From: Planctomycetaceae bacterium
Lineage (GTDB): Bacteria > Planctomycetota > Planctomycetia > Pirellulales > Thermoguttaceae
Assembly (NCBI GenBank): GCA_031276415.1
Contig: JAISNF010000190.1
Location: 1 to 8,653 of the forward strand
Length of the DNA: 8,653 bases
Direction: 5' to 3'
Positions 1-6,124 of the stretch are shown here, in pieces (within the stretch, counting starts at the first letter, position 1; each line of letters begins with the position of its first letter). The notes beneath the pieces were generated by a model. The model ran no database searches and had not been told where the DNA came from. It was given only the letters and a program-made list of their open reading frames with translations. The position numbers and the translations under genes are program-made.

Positions 1-22
1 TCCGCTTGCGAAACTATTCACT

Positions 23-57
23 CAACGATTCGCTATCAACGATTCGCTATCAACTAT
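23..57. repeat. 14-bp tandem repeat, two copies plus a partial third
   Basis: The unit CAACGATTCGCTAT occurs exactly at 23-36 and 37-50, followed by a shortened third copy CAACTAT at 51-57. The period is not a multiple of three, which argues against coding here. It looks like a simple slippage duplication; no function is evident. Confidence 0.75.
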
Positions 58-105
58 TTTGTTACGGAGGTTTTTAGAAGTAGAAGTTCCTTTTAAAAAT
101 ACTTC

Positions 106-136
106 CTTTCTGCGAACTCGTGTTCTCTGCGGTTAA
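106..136. repeat. Possible decayed intergenic repeat with CTGCG/CGTG phrases
   Basis: Three related phrases follow one another with an 8-9 nt rhythm: TCTGCGAAC, TCGTGTTC and TCTGCGGTTAA. They resemble a kind of intergenic repeat seen in many environmental genomes (CTTTGCG...CTCTGCGGTTAA-like). That resemblance is from memory. A single copy in this window cannot prove a repeat family. Confidence 0.3.
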
Positions 137-185
137 TAAAAGTTAATAAAATATAGATAGTTACTAATTAAAGGACTACCGGAAG

Positions 186-200
186 TATTATTAAATAATA
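186..200. promoter_or_regulatory. Perfect AT-rich palindrome, candidate operator
   Basis: TATTATT at 186-192 and AATAATA at 194-200 form a perfect 7-bp inverted repeat around one central A. It sits 2 nt upstream of the extended -10 element, within the expected spacer/-35 area, where a bound repressor would block polymerase. Its all-AT make-up means it could also arise by chance. Confidence 0.3.
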
Positions 201-202
201 TG

Positions 203-211
203 TGGTATAAT
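203..211 (+). promoter_or_regulatory. Candidate extended -10 promoter for the operon
   Basis: TGGTATAAT has a consensus -10 hexamer (TATAAT, 206-211) preceded by the TGn of an extended -10 element. No good -35 hexamer is found 16-18 nt upstream, which extended -10 promoters tolerate. Transcription would start near 218 and give a leader of about 46 nt before the MFS start at 265. It assumes a housekeeping sigma factor of the usual sigma70 preference. Confidence 0.42.
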
Positions 212-237
212 ATGCCCCACAAAGTATGTCCTACAAA
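211..237. repeat. Imperfect 13-bp direct repeat at the presumed transcription start
   Basis: TATGCCCCACAAA (211-223) and TATGTCCTACAAA (225-237) match at 11 of 13 positions and are 14 nt apart start to start. They overlap the presumed start of transcription, so they could be a paired regulator site or part of the 5' leader. No known regulator site is recognised. Confidence 0.35.
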
Positions 238-264
238 TTATAGAACAATTGGGAATATTTTTTC

Positions 265-1518
265 ATGCCGACAGAACCGTCACGATTTTACCGTTGGGAA
301 TTACTTCTCTTGCTTTTTTGTGCCTATTTTCTTCATCAGGCAGATCGGGCAATTTTCGGCGTTTTACTTCCGTTAATTAAATCGGAACTCGGTTTAAGTG
401 ATACACAACTCGGATTAACAGCGTCAGTTCTTTTTTTGGTTCTCGCCGTTATGGTTCCTGTTGCGGGTTTTCTTGGAGACCGCTGGAGTAAGAAAAAAAT
501 TATTACCGGTAGCCTGATTTTTTGGAGTATTGCAACAATGTTGACTGGATTTGCTCGCGGGCTTGGAGGTTTGATTCTTTTTCGTAGCGTTGCAACCGGC
601 GGCGGTGAATCTTTTTACGGTCCCGCTTCAACCGCACTCATTGCGGCTTATCATGAGAAAACCCGCGCCATTGCCCTGTCTATTCATCAGGCGTCACTTT
701 ATATCGGAATTATGTGTAGCGGTTTTCTTGCCGGTTATGTTGCGGAATTGTTTGGTTGGCGTTTTGCGTTTTACCTTTTTGGTGGTTTTGGTATTTTGCT
801 CGGTTTTATTCTTATTTTCAGGCTGCGCGATGTTCCGCAATCTGTTTCAATAAAAGAAGAAAAAATACCGCCGTTTCAAGCGGTACTCCTTTTGATTCGT
901 ATTCCAACGGTGTTACTTTTAACGGTTGGTTTTACGGCGATTGTTTTTGTCAACAACGCTTATTTAACCTGGATGCCGTCTTATATTAAAGAGAGATTTG
1001 CGTTGAGCCAAATGGAATCCGGCGGATATGCAATGTTTTATCATCATCTTGCCGCACTGATTGGAGTTCTTGTCGGAGGTTTTGTTGCCGATATGATGGT
1101 TATTCGTTTTCCTCGTTTTCGGATTTTGTTACAAACGATCACAATGCTGCTGGGTGTTCCGTTAATTTTTACGATGGGAAGTGCGGATTCGCTTCGGATT
1201 TTATGGACAACGGTTTTCCTTTTCGGCATGATGCGTGGTCTTTACGAATCCAATACTCATGCGGCAATGTTTGATGTTATTCCTTCCCGTTTACGTTCAA
1301 CAGTTGTTGGGTTAATGATTATGACTGCATTCTTATTTGGTTCTTTTTCTCCGTTGTTACTTGGTTGGCTGGGCGATGTTTACGGTACAGAAAAGGGTCT
1401 GGCGTTTGGATTTCAGATTCTTTCATTTACGTGGTTACTTGGCGGATGTTGTTTATTGAGTAGTTTTCTTTTTACGTTTCATAATGATCAATTGAAACAA
1501 AAACACAAACAAAATTAA
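265..1518 (+). CDS. MFS transporter, 12 membrane segments, possible murein-sugar or muropeptide importer
   Basis: A 417-residue inner-membrane carrier of the major facilitator superfamily. Hydrophobic segments run through almost the whole protein, in the usual two six-helix halves with a charged loop near residues 187-203. Family signatures seen are Asp27-Arg28 at the end of helix 1, motif A (GFLGDRWSKKK, 68-78), Arg107 with GGGES (112-116) and the following YGPAS in helix 4, and a second-half loop IPSRLRSTVVGL (339-350). The pattern resembles Spinster/sugar-acid type MFS carriers rather than AmpG, as far as can be judged by eye. The substrate cannot be read from sequence. Its place 14 nt before a MurQ-like gene and ahead of murein-peptide enzymes suggests MurNAc, anhydro-MurNAc or a muropeptide. 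It is the first gene of the probable operon. No clear Shine-Dalgarno site precedes the ATG. Confidence 0.88.
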   Translation: MPTEPSRFYRWELLLLLFCAYFLHQADRAIFGVLLPLIKSELGLSDTQLGLTASVLFLVLAVMVPVAGFLGDRWSKKKIITGSLIFWSIATMLTGFARGLGGLILFRSVATGGGESFYGPASTALIAAYHEKTRAIALSIHQASLYIGIMCSGFLAGYVAELFGWRFAFYLFGGFGILLGFILIFRLRDVPQSVSIKEEKIPPFQAVLLLIRIPTVLLLTVGFTAIVFVNNAYLTWMPSYIKERFALSQMESGGYAMFYHHLAALIGVLVGGFVADMMVIRFPRFRILLQTITMLLGVPLIFTMGSADSLRILWTTVFLFGMMRGLYESNTHAAMFDVIPSRLRSTVVGLMIMTAFLFGSFSPLLLGWLGDVYGTEKGLAFGFQILSFTWLLGGCCLLSSFLFTFHNDQLKQKHKQN

Positions 1519-1532
1519 AATTAAAACCAATT

Positions 1533-3347
1533 ATGACAAAACTTTCCTATCAACAAGAGGCGGAACATTTTTTACGCCATGAAACGCAATTTCATCTCGG
1601 CATGATGTTGACCGAACAATCACATCCGAAAACGCGCGGACTTTCCGGTAAACTTGCCGAAGATACTGTTGCCGGTTTGGTAATGCTTCTTTCGGTTGAC
1701 GATGATCTTTTGCCGGTTGCACGGAAAACGCTTGAATCGGTTCCGTTTCAAAATTTACGCAATGATATTTTCGCAACGCTTGAAACAGGAAACCGTATTT
1801 TTTTCAGCGGATGCGGCGCAACAGGACGGCTTGCAATTCTTCTGGACGCCGCACACCGGAAATTTTGTGCCAAAAATTCGGTGCGTTTTCCCGAATACCG
1901 TGATTATTTTGAAACATTAGCGGAACAAACATTAGCGGTGATGACCGGCGGTGATTTTGCATTGATTCGTTCGGTGGAGTCTTTTGAAGATTATATTGTG
2001 TTCGGAAAACGGCAATTATCTGACGCCGGTATTAAGACGGGCGATTGTCTTGTTGCGGTTAGTGAAGGCGGCGAAACGTCATCGGTGATCGGAACAATTC
2101 ATGCGGCATTGGAAACCGGACTCAAAACTCATTTTTTGTTCAACAATCCTTCCGATCTTCTCGTGCAAAAAATCGAGCGTTCCCGAAACGTGATTGAGGA
2201 TTCCCGTATCAATATTGTGAATCTTACTACCGGAGCAATGGCGGTTGCCGGATCGACGCGAATGCAGGCGGTAACAATTGAAATGTTAATTACCGGTCTT
2301 GCTTTTGAGTCTGCTCTTGCCGAACATTTCCGAAAAACACTTCCGCAACATCTTGTACAAAAAATAATTCCCGTTCCGCAAACACCGTTTGAAGGATTGG
2401 AACGATTTGAATATTTATTACGAAAATTGCGGCAACAGGATAATCTAAAAACGCTTGCCGAAATCACGGATTTTGAATATTCTGTTTATCGTAATCATGG
2501 TCTTATTACTTATTTTCCAGACGAATATTCAATTGATATTTTTACGGACACAACGGAACGTTCGCCGACATTCAAGATTCCTCCGTTTCGTTCAATGCTT
2601 GAAAAAGCGGCTCCGCCGTCTTGGGCGTTTGTCAAAGACCCCGTGAGAACAACACCGGAAGCATGGAAAAATCTGTTGGGTCGTGCGCCGTGTTGTCTGA
2701 CATGGCAATCCGATGATTACCGAAACATGAATGTCGCCGAGAATATTATCGCCCATCCGCCGGAAATCGGTATTGATATTTTGTACACTTATAAAATCGG
2801 CAACGAAGAAGATCGGTCGCGGTTTGCGGTTGTTCCCAATGCTGCGGTTGCTTTTCTGACCGGTCAAAAAGAAATCGATCATCTTGCGGGAACAAATCAA
2901 TGGTTTCAGGCGTTTCGTAAAGCCGGTGAACATTTTGAAACACGCAGCGCAATTGCGATTGGTGCCGGGTGTTCGGATTTTGTTACGGCGGCGGAATGGA
3001 ACGGCGGCGTTTTTTTCATTGAGGTTGATTTACCGGAAAGTCCGCTTGATCTTTTTGCACACCTGGCGGCGAAACTTGTTCTGAACAATATTTCAACTGC
3101 AACAATGGGAAAACTTGGGCGTTTGAACAGTAATTGGATGGCTCATGTGGATGCAACGAACAAAAAATTGATTGATCGTAGTATTCGTCTGGTTGCCGAA
3201 TTAACCGGTTTTGATTATGATACTTCTTGTCTGGCGATTTTCAAAACACTCCATGAAATGAATTCATGGTCGGAAGACCGCCGAAAAACAACTTCACCAG
3301 TTGCCTACACCATTGAACAAATCAAAAAAGAAAACATTCACGTATAA
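1533..3347 (+). CDS. Double-SIS-domain protein of the MurQ/GKRP family (putative N-acetylmuramate-6-phosphate etherase or sugar-phosphate sensor)
   Basis: 604 residues, about twice the length of bacterial MurQ (about 300) and close to animal glucokinase regulatory protein (about 625). No signal peptide, so cytoplasmic. The first half follows MurQ in order: TEQSHP (26-31), the phosphosugar loop SGCGATGRLAIL (92-103), GGDFALIRSVESFED (139-153), and GSTRM (240-244). MurQ's second catalytic glutamate (E. coli Glu114) corresponds to Glu152. MurQ's first (Glu83, in DASECPPT) has no match in the first half, which reads DAAHRK. A matching segment, DTTERSPTF with Glu342, occurs in the second half. The C-terminus (517-580, with LNNISTATMGKLG and ATNKKL) matches the MurQ C-terminal helices. 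MurQ splits MurNAc-6-P into GlcNAc-6-P and D-lactate; GKRP only binds sugar phosphates. Keeping both glutamates favours an enzyme. It starts 14 nt after the MFS gene. Confidence 0.83.
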   Translation: MTKLSYQQEAEHFLRHETQFHLGMMLTEQSHPKTRGLSGKLAEDTVAGLVMLLSVDDDLLPVARKTLESVPFQNLRNDIFATLETGNRIFFSGCGATGRLAILLDAAHRKFCAKNSVRFPEYRDYFETLAEQTLAVMTGGDFALIRSVESFEDYIVFGKRQLSDAGIKTGDCLVAVSEGGETSSVIGTIHAALETGLKTHFLFNNPSDLLVQKIERSRNVIEDSRINIVNLTTGAMAVAGSTRMQAVTIEMLITGLAFESALAEHFRKTLPQHLVQKIIPVPQTPFEGLERFEYLLRKLRQQDNLKTLAEITDFEYSVYRNHGLITYFPDEYSIDIFTDTTERSPTFKIPPFRSMLEKAAPPSWAFVKDPVRTTPEAWKNLLGRAPCCLTWQSDDYRNMNVAENIIAHPPEIGIDILYTYKIGNEEDRSRFAVVPNAAVAFLTGQKEIDHLAGTNQWFQAFRKAGEHFETRSAIAIGAGCSDFVTAAEWNGGVFFIEVDLPESPLDLFAHLAAKLVLNNISTATMGKLGRLNSNWMAHVDATNKKLIDRSIRLVAELTGFDYDTSCLAIFKTLHEMNSWSEDRRKTTSPVAYTIEQIKKENIHV

Positions 3348-3432
3348 CAAAAATAGAAAAATTTTATTACGTTTAATTTATCATTACGTTTAATTTAATT
3401 TTTTACAATAATTTTTTTTAACAAAATAGAAA
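3348..3432. other. Short AT-rich spacer with a 15-bp direct repeat
   Basis: This 85-nt gap contains an exact direct repeat, ATTACGTTTAATTTA, at 3366-3380 and 3383-3397. It has T-runs but no hairpin that would make a convincing terminator, and no promoter with two good boxes (TACAAT at 3404-3409 lacks a -35 partner). Read-through from the SIS gene into the transglutaminase gene is therefore likely. Confidence 0.6.
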
Positions 3433-4932
3433 ATGCAGATGACACCGAAAACTATTTTAATACGAAAAATAACAATACTTTGCTGTTGCGCAATATTATT
3501 TGTGAACAGTTATTGGGCGTCTTTGTTTTTTGCGGTTGAGCCGGATGCGATTGATGCGGAAATCCGTTGCGGTAATTTTGAAGCGGCAAAAAAACTGATC
3601 GATCAACATATTTTCGACGGGAAAATGACACCGGCGGAAATTTGGAACCGGCAATGTCAAAAGGAAATCATGGAGCGGATCAAAAAAGATTTTCGTGGAA
3701 ATGAGAAACAAATTTTGAACCGCATTAAACAATATTATCCCGAAATGACATCAGAACAAATTCAGAAATGGAAAGCGGATAAATCACTTGAAATAATGAT
3801 TATTGACGGAAAAGAGCAATATTTTCGTGCAGCCGCCGCTAATTTTTTTCGAATCAATAAACAGGCACGTCAAAGAAAACTCGAAAAAGACGGACAAGGT
3901 GATACTTCGCTGAATGATTTTTTGCGGGAACATTTGTCTGCGATTTATTCCGAAGCCCGACAATCAGGTCGTGCGGAAAATCATCAACCGCAAACAATAC
4001 GTGTAACTTATACACTGACCGTTTTGCCCGATGCCGTACCGGAAGGTGAAATAATTCGATGTTGGTTGCCTTATCCTTATCGGAATCATCGCCGTCAAAC
4101 CGGAATTGTTCTGCTTGACTCCAATCTGAATAACCCGATTATTTCCCCGCCTGAAAATGAACACAGTTCGGTTTACGCTGAAAAAATCGCCGAAAAAAAC
4201 AAACCGACTATTTTTCGTATCATGTTTCAATATTGTTCGACCGGCGAATGGTTTGATTTGAAACCGTTCTCTATTAAACCGTACCAAAAAGAATCGGAAT
4301 TGTACAAAAAATATACCGGCGAATGTTCGGAGCATATTATTTTTACGGAGGAAATTAAAAATCTTTCCAAAAAAATAATTGGAACGGAAAAAGAACCTGT
4401 TGCGGTTTGCCGAAAAATTTACGAAACAATTACATCGGAATATCCCTGGGCGAGTTCCCGTGAATATTCAACCATGCGGAATATTCCGTCTTATGTGATT
4501 GAAAATGGTCATGGCGATTGCGGAATGCTTTCTTTATTGTTCATCACACTTTGTCGTTACAACGGGATTCCGGCGAAATGGCAAAGTGGTTTTATGATGC
4601 ACCCGAATCATGCCGGAATGCACGATTGGGCAGAGGTTTATTTTGAAGGAATTGGTTGGATTCCGGTTGATACCTCATTTGGCGAACGAAAAATATTTGA
4701 TGAAAAAGAAGAAATCGTTTCTTTTTTTATGAAAGGAATTGATTCCTATCGTTTGATTGTCAATGAAGATTATTCGTGTCGGCTTTATCCGGCAAAGATT
4801 TATCCGCGCAGCGAAACGGTTGATTTTCAACGCGGTGAAGTGGAATGGCGCGGAGGGAATCTTTATTTTGATCAATGGAATTGGAACTTGCAAGTTGAAT
4901 ACATTAAAACACCAAACAATATCGTACAATGA
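3433..4932 (+). CDS. Secreted transglutaminase-like (papain-fold) protein, putative peptidase or amidase
   Basis: 499 residues. Residues 1-34 form a Sec signal peptide or anchor (basic start, hydrophobic 14-34, possible cleavage after Ala34), so the body is probably periplasmic. Residues 35-185 are charged and mostly helical, with a distinctive stretch around 86-140 (YPEMTSEQIQKW, then IDGKEQYFRAAAANFF). Residues 187-290 look like a beta-sandwich. The core follows with a complete catalytic triad: Cys363 (GHGDCGMLS), His397 (GMHDWAEVYF) and Asp413 (IPVDTSFG). Bacterial members of this superfamily are mostly proteases or amidases, not crosslinkers. Its stop overlaps the start of the epimerase gene, so the two are probably translated together. 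That suggests a role in cutting murein peptides or other exported peptides; the substrate is unknown. M3 (3439) is a possible alternative start. No Shine-Dalgarno site is seen. Confidence 0.85.
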   Translation: MQMTPKTILIRKITILCCCAILFVNSYWASLFFAVEPDAIDAEIRCGNFEAAKKLIDQHIFDGKMTPAEIWNRQCQKEIMERIKKDFRGNEKQILNRIKQYYPEMTSEQIQKWKADKSLEIMIIDGKEQYFRAAAANFFRINKQARQRKLEKDGQGDTSLNDFLREHLSAIYSEARQSGRAENHQPQTIRVTYTLTVLPDAVPEGEIIRCWLPYPYRNHRRQTGIVLLDSNLNNPIISPPENEHSSVYAEKIAEKNKPTIFRIMFQYCSTGEWFDLKPFSIKPYQKESELYKKYTGECSEHIIFTEEIKNLSKKIIGTEKEPVAVCRKIYETITSEYPWASSREYSTMRNIPSYVIENGHGDCGMLSLLFITLCRYNGIPAKWQSGFMMHPNHAGMHDWAEVYFEGIGWIPVDTSFGERKIFDEKEEIVSFFMKGIDSYRLIVNEDYSCRLYPAKIYPRSETVDFQRGEVEWRGGNLYFDQWNWNLQVEYIKTPNNIVQ

Positions 4933-6080
4933 AACAGAATTTATGTAATCGAAGAACTTTTTTAACGGCATCAACATTTGTTGCCGCTTCCACTGTTTTT
5001 TTGAAACAGAATGAAGTGTTGACGGCTCCGGTTGCCAATGAAAAGATGGCGATGAAACTTTCGTTTCGTCCTTATGAATTGAAGTTGAATCATCCTTTCA
5101 CGTTAGCAACATCAACACGCACGGCAACACCCGGAGTTCAGGTTGAAATAGAATTTGACGGTAAAACCGGTTATGGTGAAGCCGCATTACCGCCTTATCT
5201 CGGTGAATCGGCGGAATCCGTTTCGGCATTTTTGAAACGAATTAATTTGACGGCGTTTGCCAATCCTTTTGAAACGGAAGATATTCTCGATTATGTTGAT
5301 AAAATTACGGAAAATAACACCGCCGCCAAAGCAGCGGTTGATATTGCGTTACATGATTTGATTGGTAAACTGCTGGGCGTACCGTGTTACCGGTTGTTTG
5401 GACTTTCACCGCAACGGATTCCTCCGACAACATTTACAATCAGTATTGCCAAACCGGATGTTATTCGTACACAAACAAAAGATGCCGCTCAAAAGTTTAA
5501 AATGCTTAAAGTTAAACTTGGACGTGATAATGACAAAGAGATTATTGAAACAATTCGTTCCGTAACAGATTTACCGTTGATTGTGGATGTCAATCAGGGT
5601 TGGAAAGACAAACGCTATGCTCTCGACAATATCTGCTGGTTAAAGGAACGCGGTATTATCATGGTTGAGCAGCCGTTGCCCAAGTCTTGGTGGGAAGAAG
5701 CCGGTTGGCTAACAGAACGAAGTCCGTTACCGATTTTTGCCGACGAATCGCTTCAACGAATTTCTGATGTAATGAAAATCAAAGGTTATTTTTCCGGTAT
5801 CAATATTAAATTGATGAAGTGTACGGGAATGCGTGAAGCATGGAAAATGATCAATCTTGCAAGAGTTTGTCATCTTGGTGTTATGCTTGGGTGTATGACG
5901 GAAACTTCCTGTGCTATTGCCGCAGCCGTTCATCTTTCACCTGCTGTTGACTTTGTTGATCTTGATGGAAATCTTCTCATCTCGAATGATTTGTTTCAAG
6001 GTGTTCGTCTGGAAAATGGACGGCAACTTCCAACAGATTTGCCGGGATTAGGAATCAAAAAAATTGAACAACAAACCTGA
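4929..6080 (+). CDS. Tat-exported dipeptide epimerase (L-Ala-D/L-Glu epimerase type, enolase superfamily)
   Basis: 383 residues. Residues 1-33 form a Tat signal (NRRTFL with Arg8-Arg9, hydrophobic 11-25, possible cleavage after Ala33), followed by a full enolase-superfamily protein of the muconate-lactonizing subgroup. Catalytic lysines are Lys194 and Lys196 (LKVKLG) and, on the opposite face, Lys294 (INIKLMKCTG). Mg2+ ligands are Asp220 (VDVNQGW), Glu247 (VEQPL) and Asp272 (ADES). The DLD motif (Asp344, Asp346) after GCMTETS matches the DxD motif that binds the dipeptide amino group in known L-Ala-D/L-Glu epimerases. The expected reaction is L-Ala-D-Glu to L-Ala-L-Glu, making murein dipeptide usable as food. 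Known relatives (YcjG, YkfB) are cytoplasmic, so export is unusual. ATG overlaps the previous stop (ATGA), which supports this start. A start at Met40 (5046) would give a cytoplasmic 344-residue enzyme of normal length. Confidence 0.92.
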   Translation: MKQNLCNRRTFLTASTFVAASTVFLKQNEVLTAPVANEKMAMKLSFRPYELKLNHPFTLATSTRTATPGVQVEIEFDGKTGYGEAALPPYLGESAESVSAFLKRINLTAFANPFETEDILDYVDKITENNTAAKAAVDIALHDLIGKLLGVPCYRLFGLSPQRIPPTTFTISIAKPDVIRTQTKDAAQKFKMLKVKLGRDNDKEIIETIRSVTDLPLIVDVNQGWKDKRYALDNICWLKERGIIMVEQPLPKSWWEEAGWLTERSPLPIFADESLQRISDVMKIKGYFSGINIKLMKCTGMREAWKMINLARVCHLGVMLGCMTETSCAIAAAVHLSPAVDFVDLDGNLLISNDLFQGVRLENGRQLPTDLPGLGIKKIEQQT

Positions 6081-6100
6081 TTAAACCCCTAATTAAAAAT

Positions 6101-6124
6101 ATCCTATGAAAAATCCTATGAAAA
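6101..6124 (+). repeat. 12-bp tandem duplication that doubles the start codon of the NlpC/P60 gene
   Basis: ATCCTATGAAAA occurs exactly at 6101-6112 and again at 6113-6124. The 12-bp length keeps frame, so the gene can start at ATG 6106 or ATG 6118. The longer form simply adds Met-Lys-Asn-Pro before the signal peptide. Neither start has a Shine-Dalgarno site, so the sequence does not decide between them. Confidence 0.8.

Larger units (their letters stand above)
1..264. other. Non-coding leader upstream of the MFS gene
   Basis: No convincing gene lies here. Frames 1 and 2 stay open from the window edge to stops near 94 and 135. Both read through a 14-bp tandem repeat (not a multiple of three) and neither gives a protein-like sequence, so a gene tail is unlikely but not excluded. 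The stretch holds the tandem repeat (23-57), a CTGCG-rich repeat-like phrase (106-136), a perfect AT palindrome (186-200), an extended -10 box (203-211) and an imperfect 13-bp direct repeat (211-237). The last three cluster just before the operon and are the likely control region. Confidence 0.6.

Noticed and set aside
1..137. Frames 1 and 2 open from the window edge, as possible tails of an upstream gene
   Set aside because: They run through a 14-bp tandem repeat and a CTGCG repeat-like phrase and give no recognisable protein sequence. A real tail would need the missing upstream sequence to show it.
1533..3347. Glucosamine-6-phosphate synthase or a simple phosphosugar isomerase as identity of the double-SIS protein
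   Set aside because: There is no N-terminal glutaminase domain, and the TEQ..P, GGD...ESFED, GSTRM and ATNKKL motifs are those of the MurQ/GKRP branch.
3433..3520. Lipoprotein signal in the Cys-rich start of the transglutaminase-like protein
   Set aside because: The Cys-Cys-Cys stretch (residues 17-19) is preceded by Thr-Ile-Leu and lacks the small residue before Cys expected of a lipobox. A Sec signal or anchor fits better.
4675..4977. Minus-strand open frame of 100 residues across the transglutaminase/epimerase junction
   Set aside because: It lies opposite two clear genes, has no motif and no promoter or ribosome site of its own. Other opposite-strand and shifted frames (for example 2129-2467, 2592-2933, 3964-4335, 7430-7726) were rejected for the same reason.
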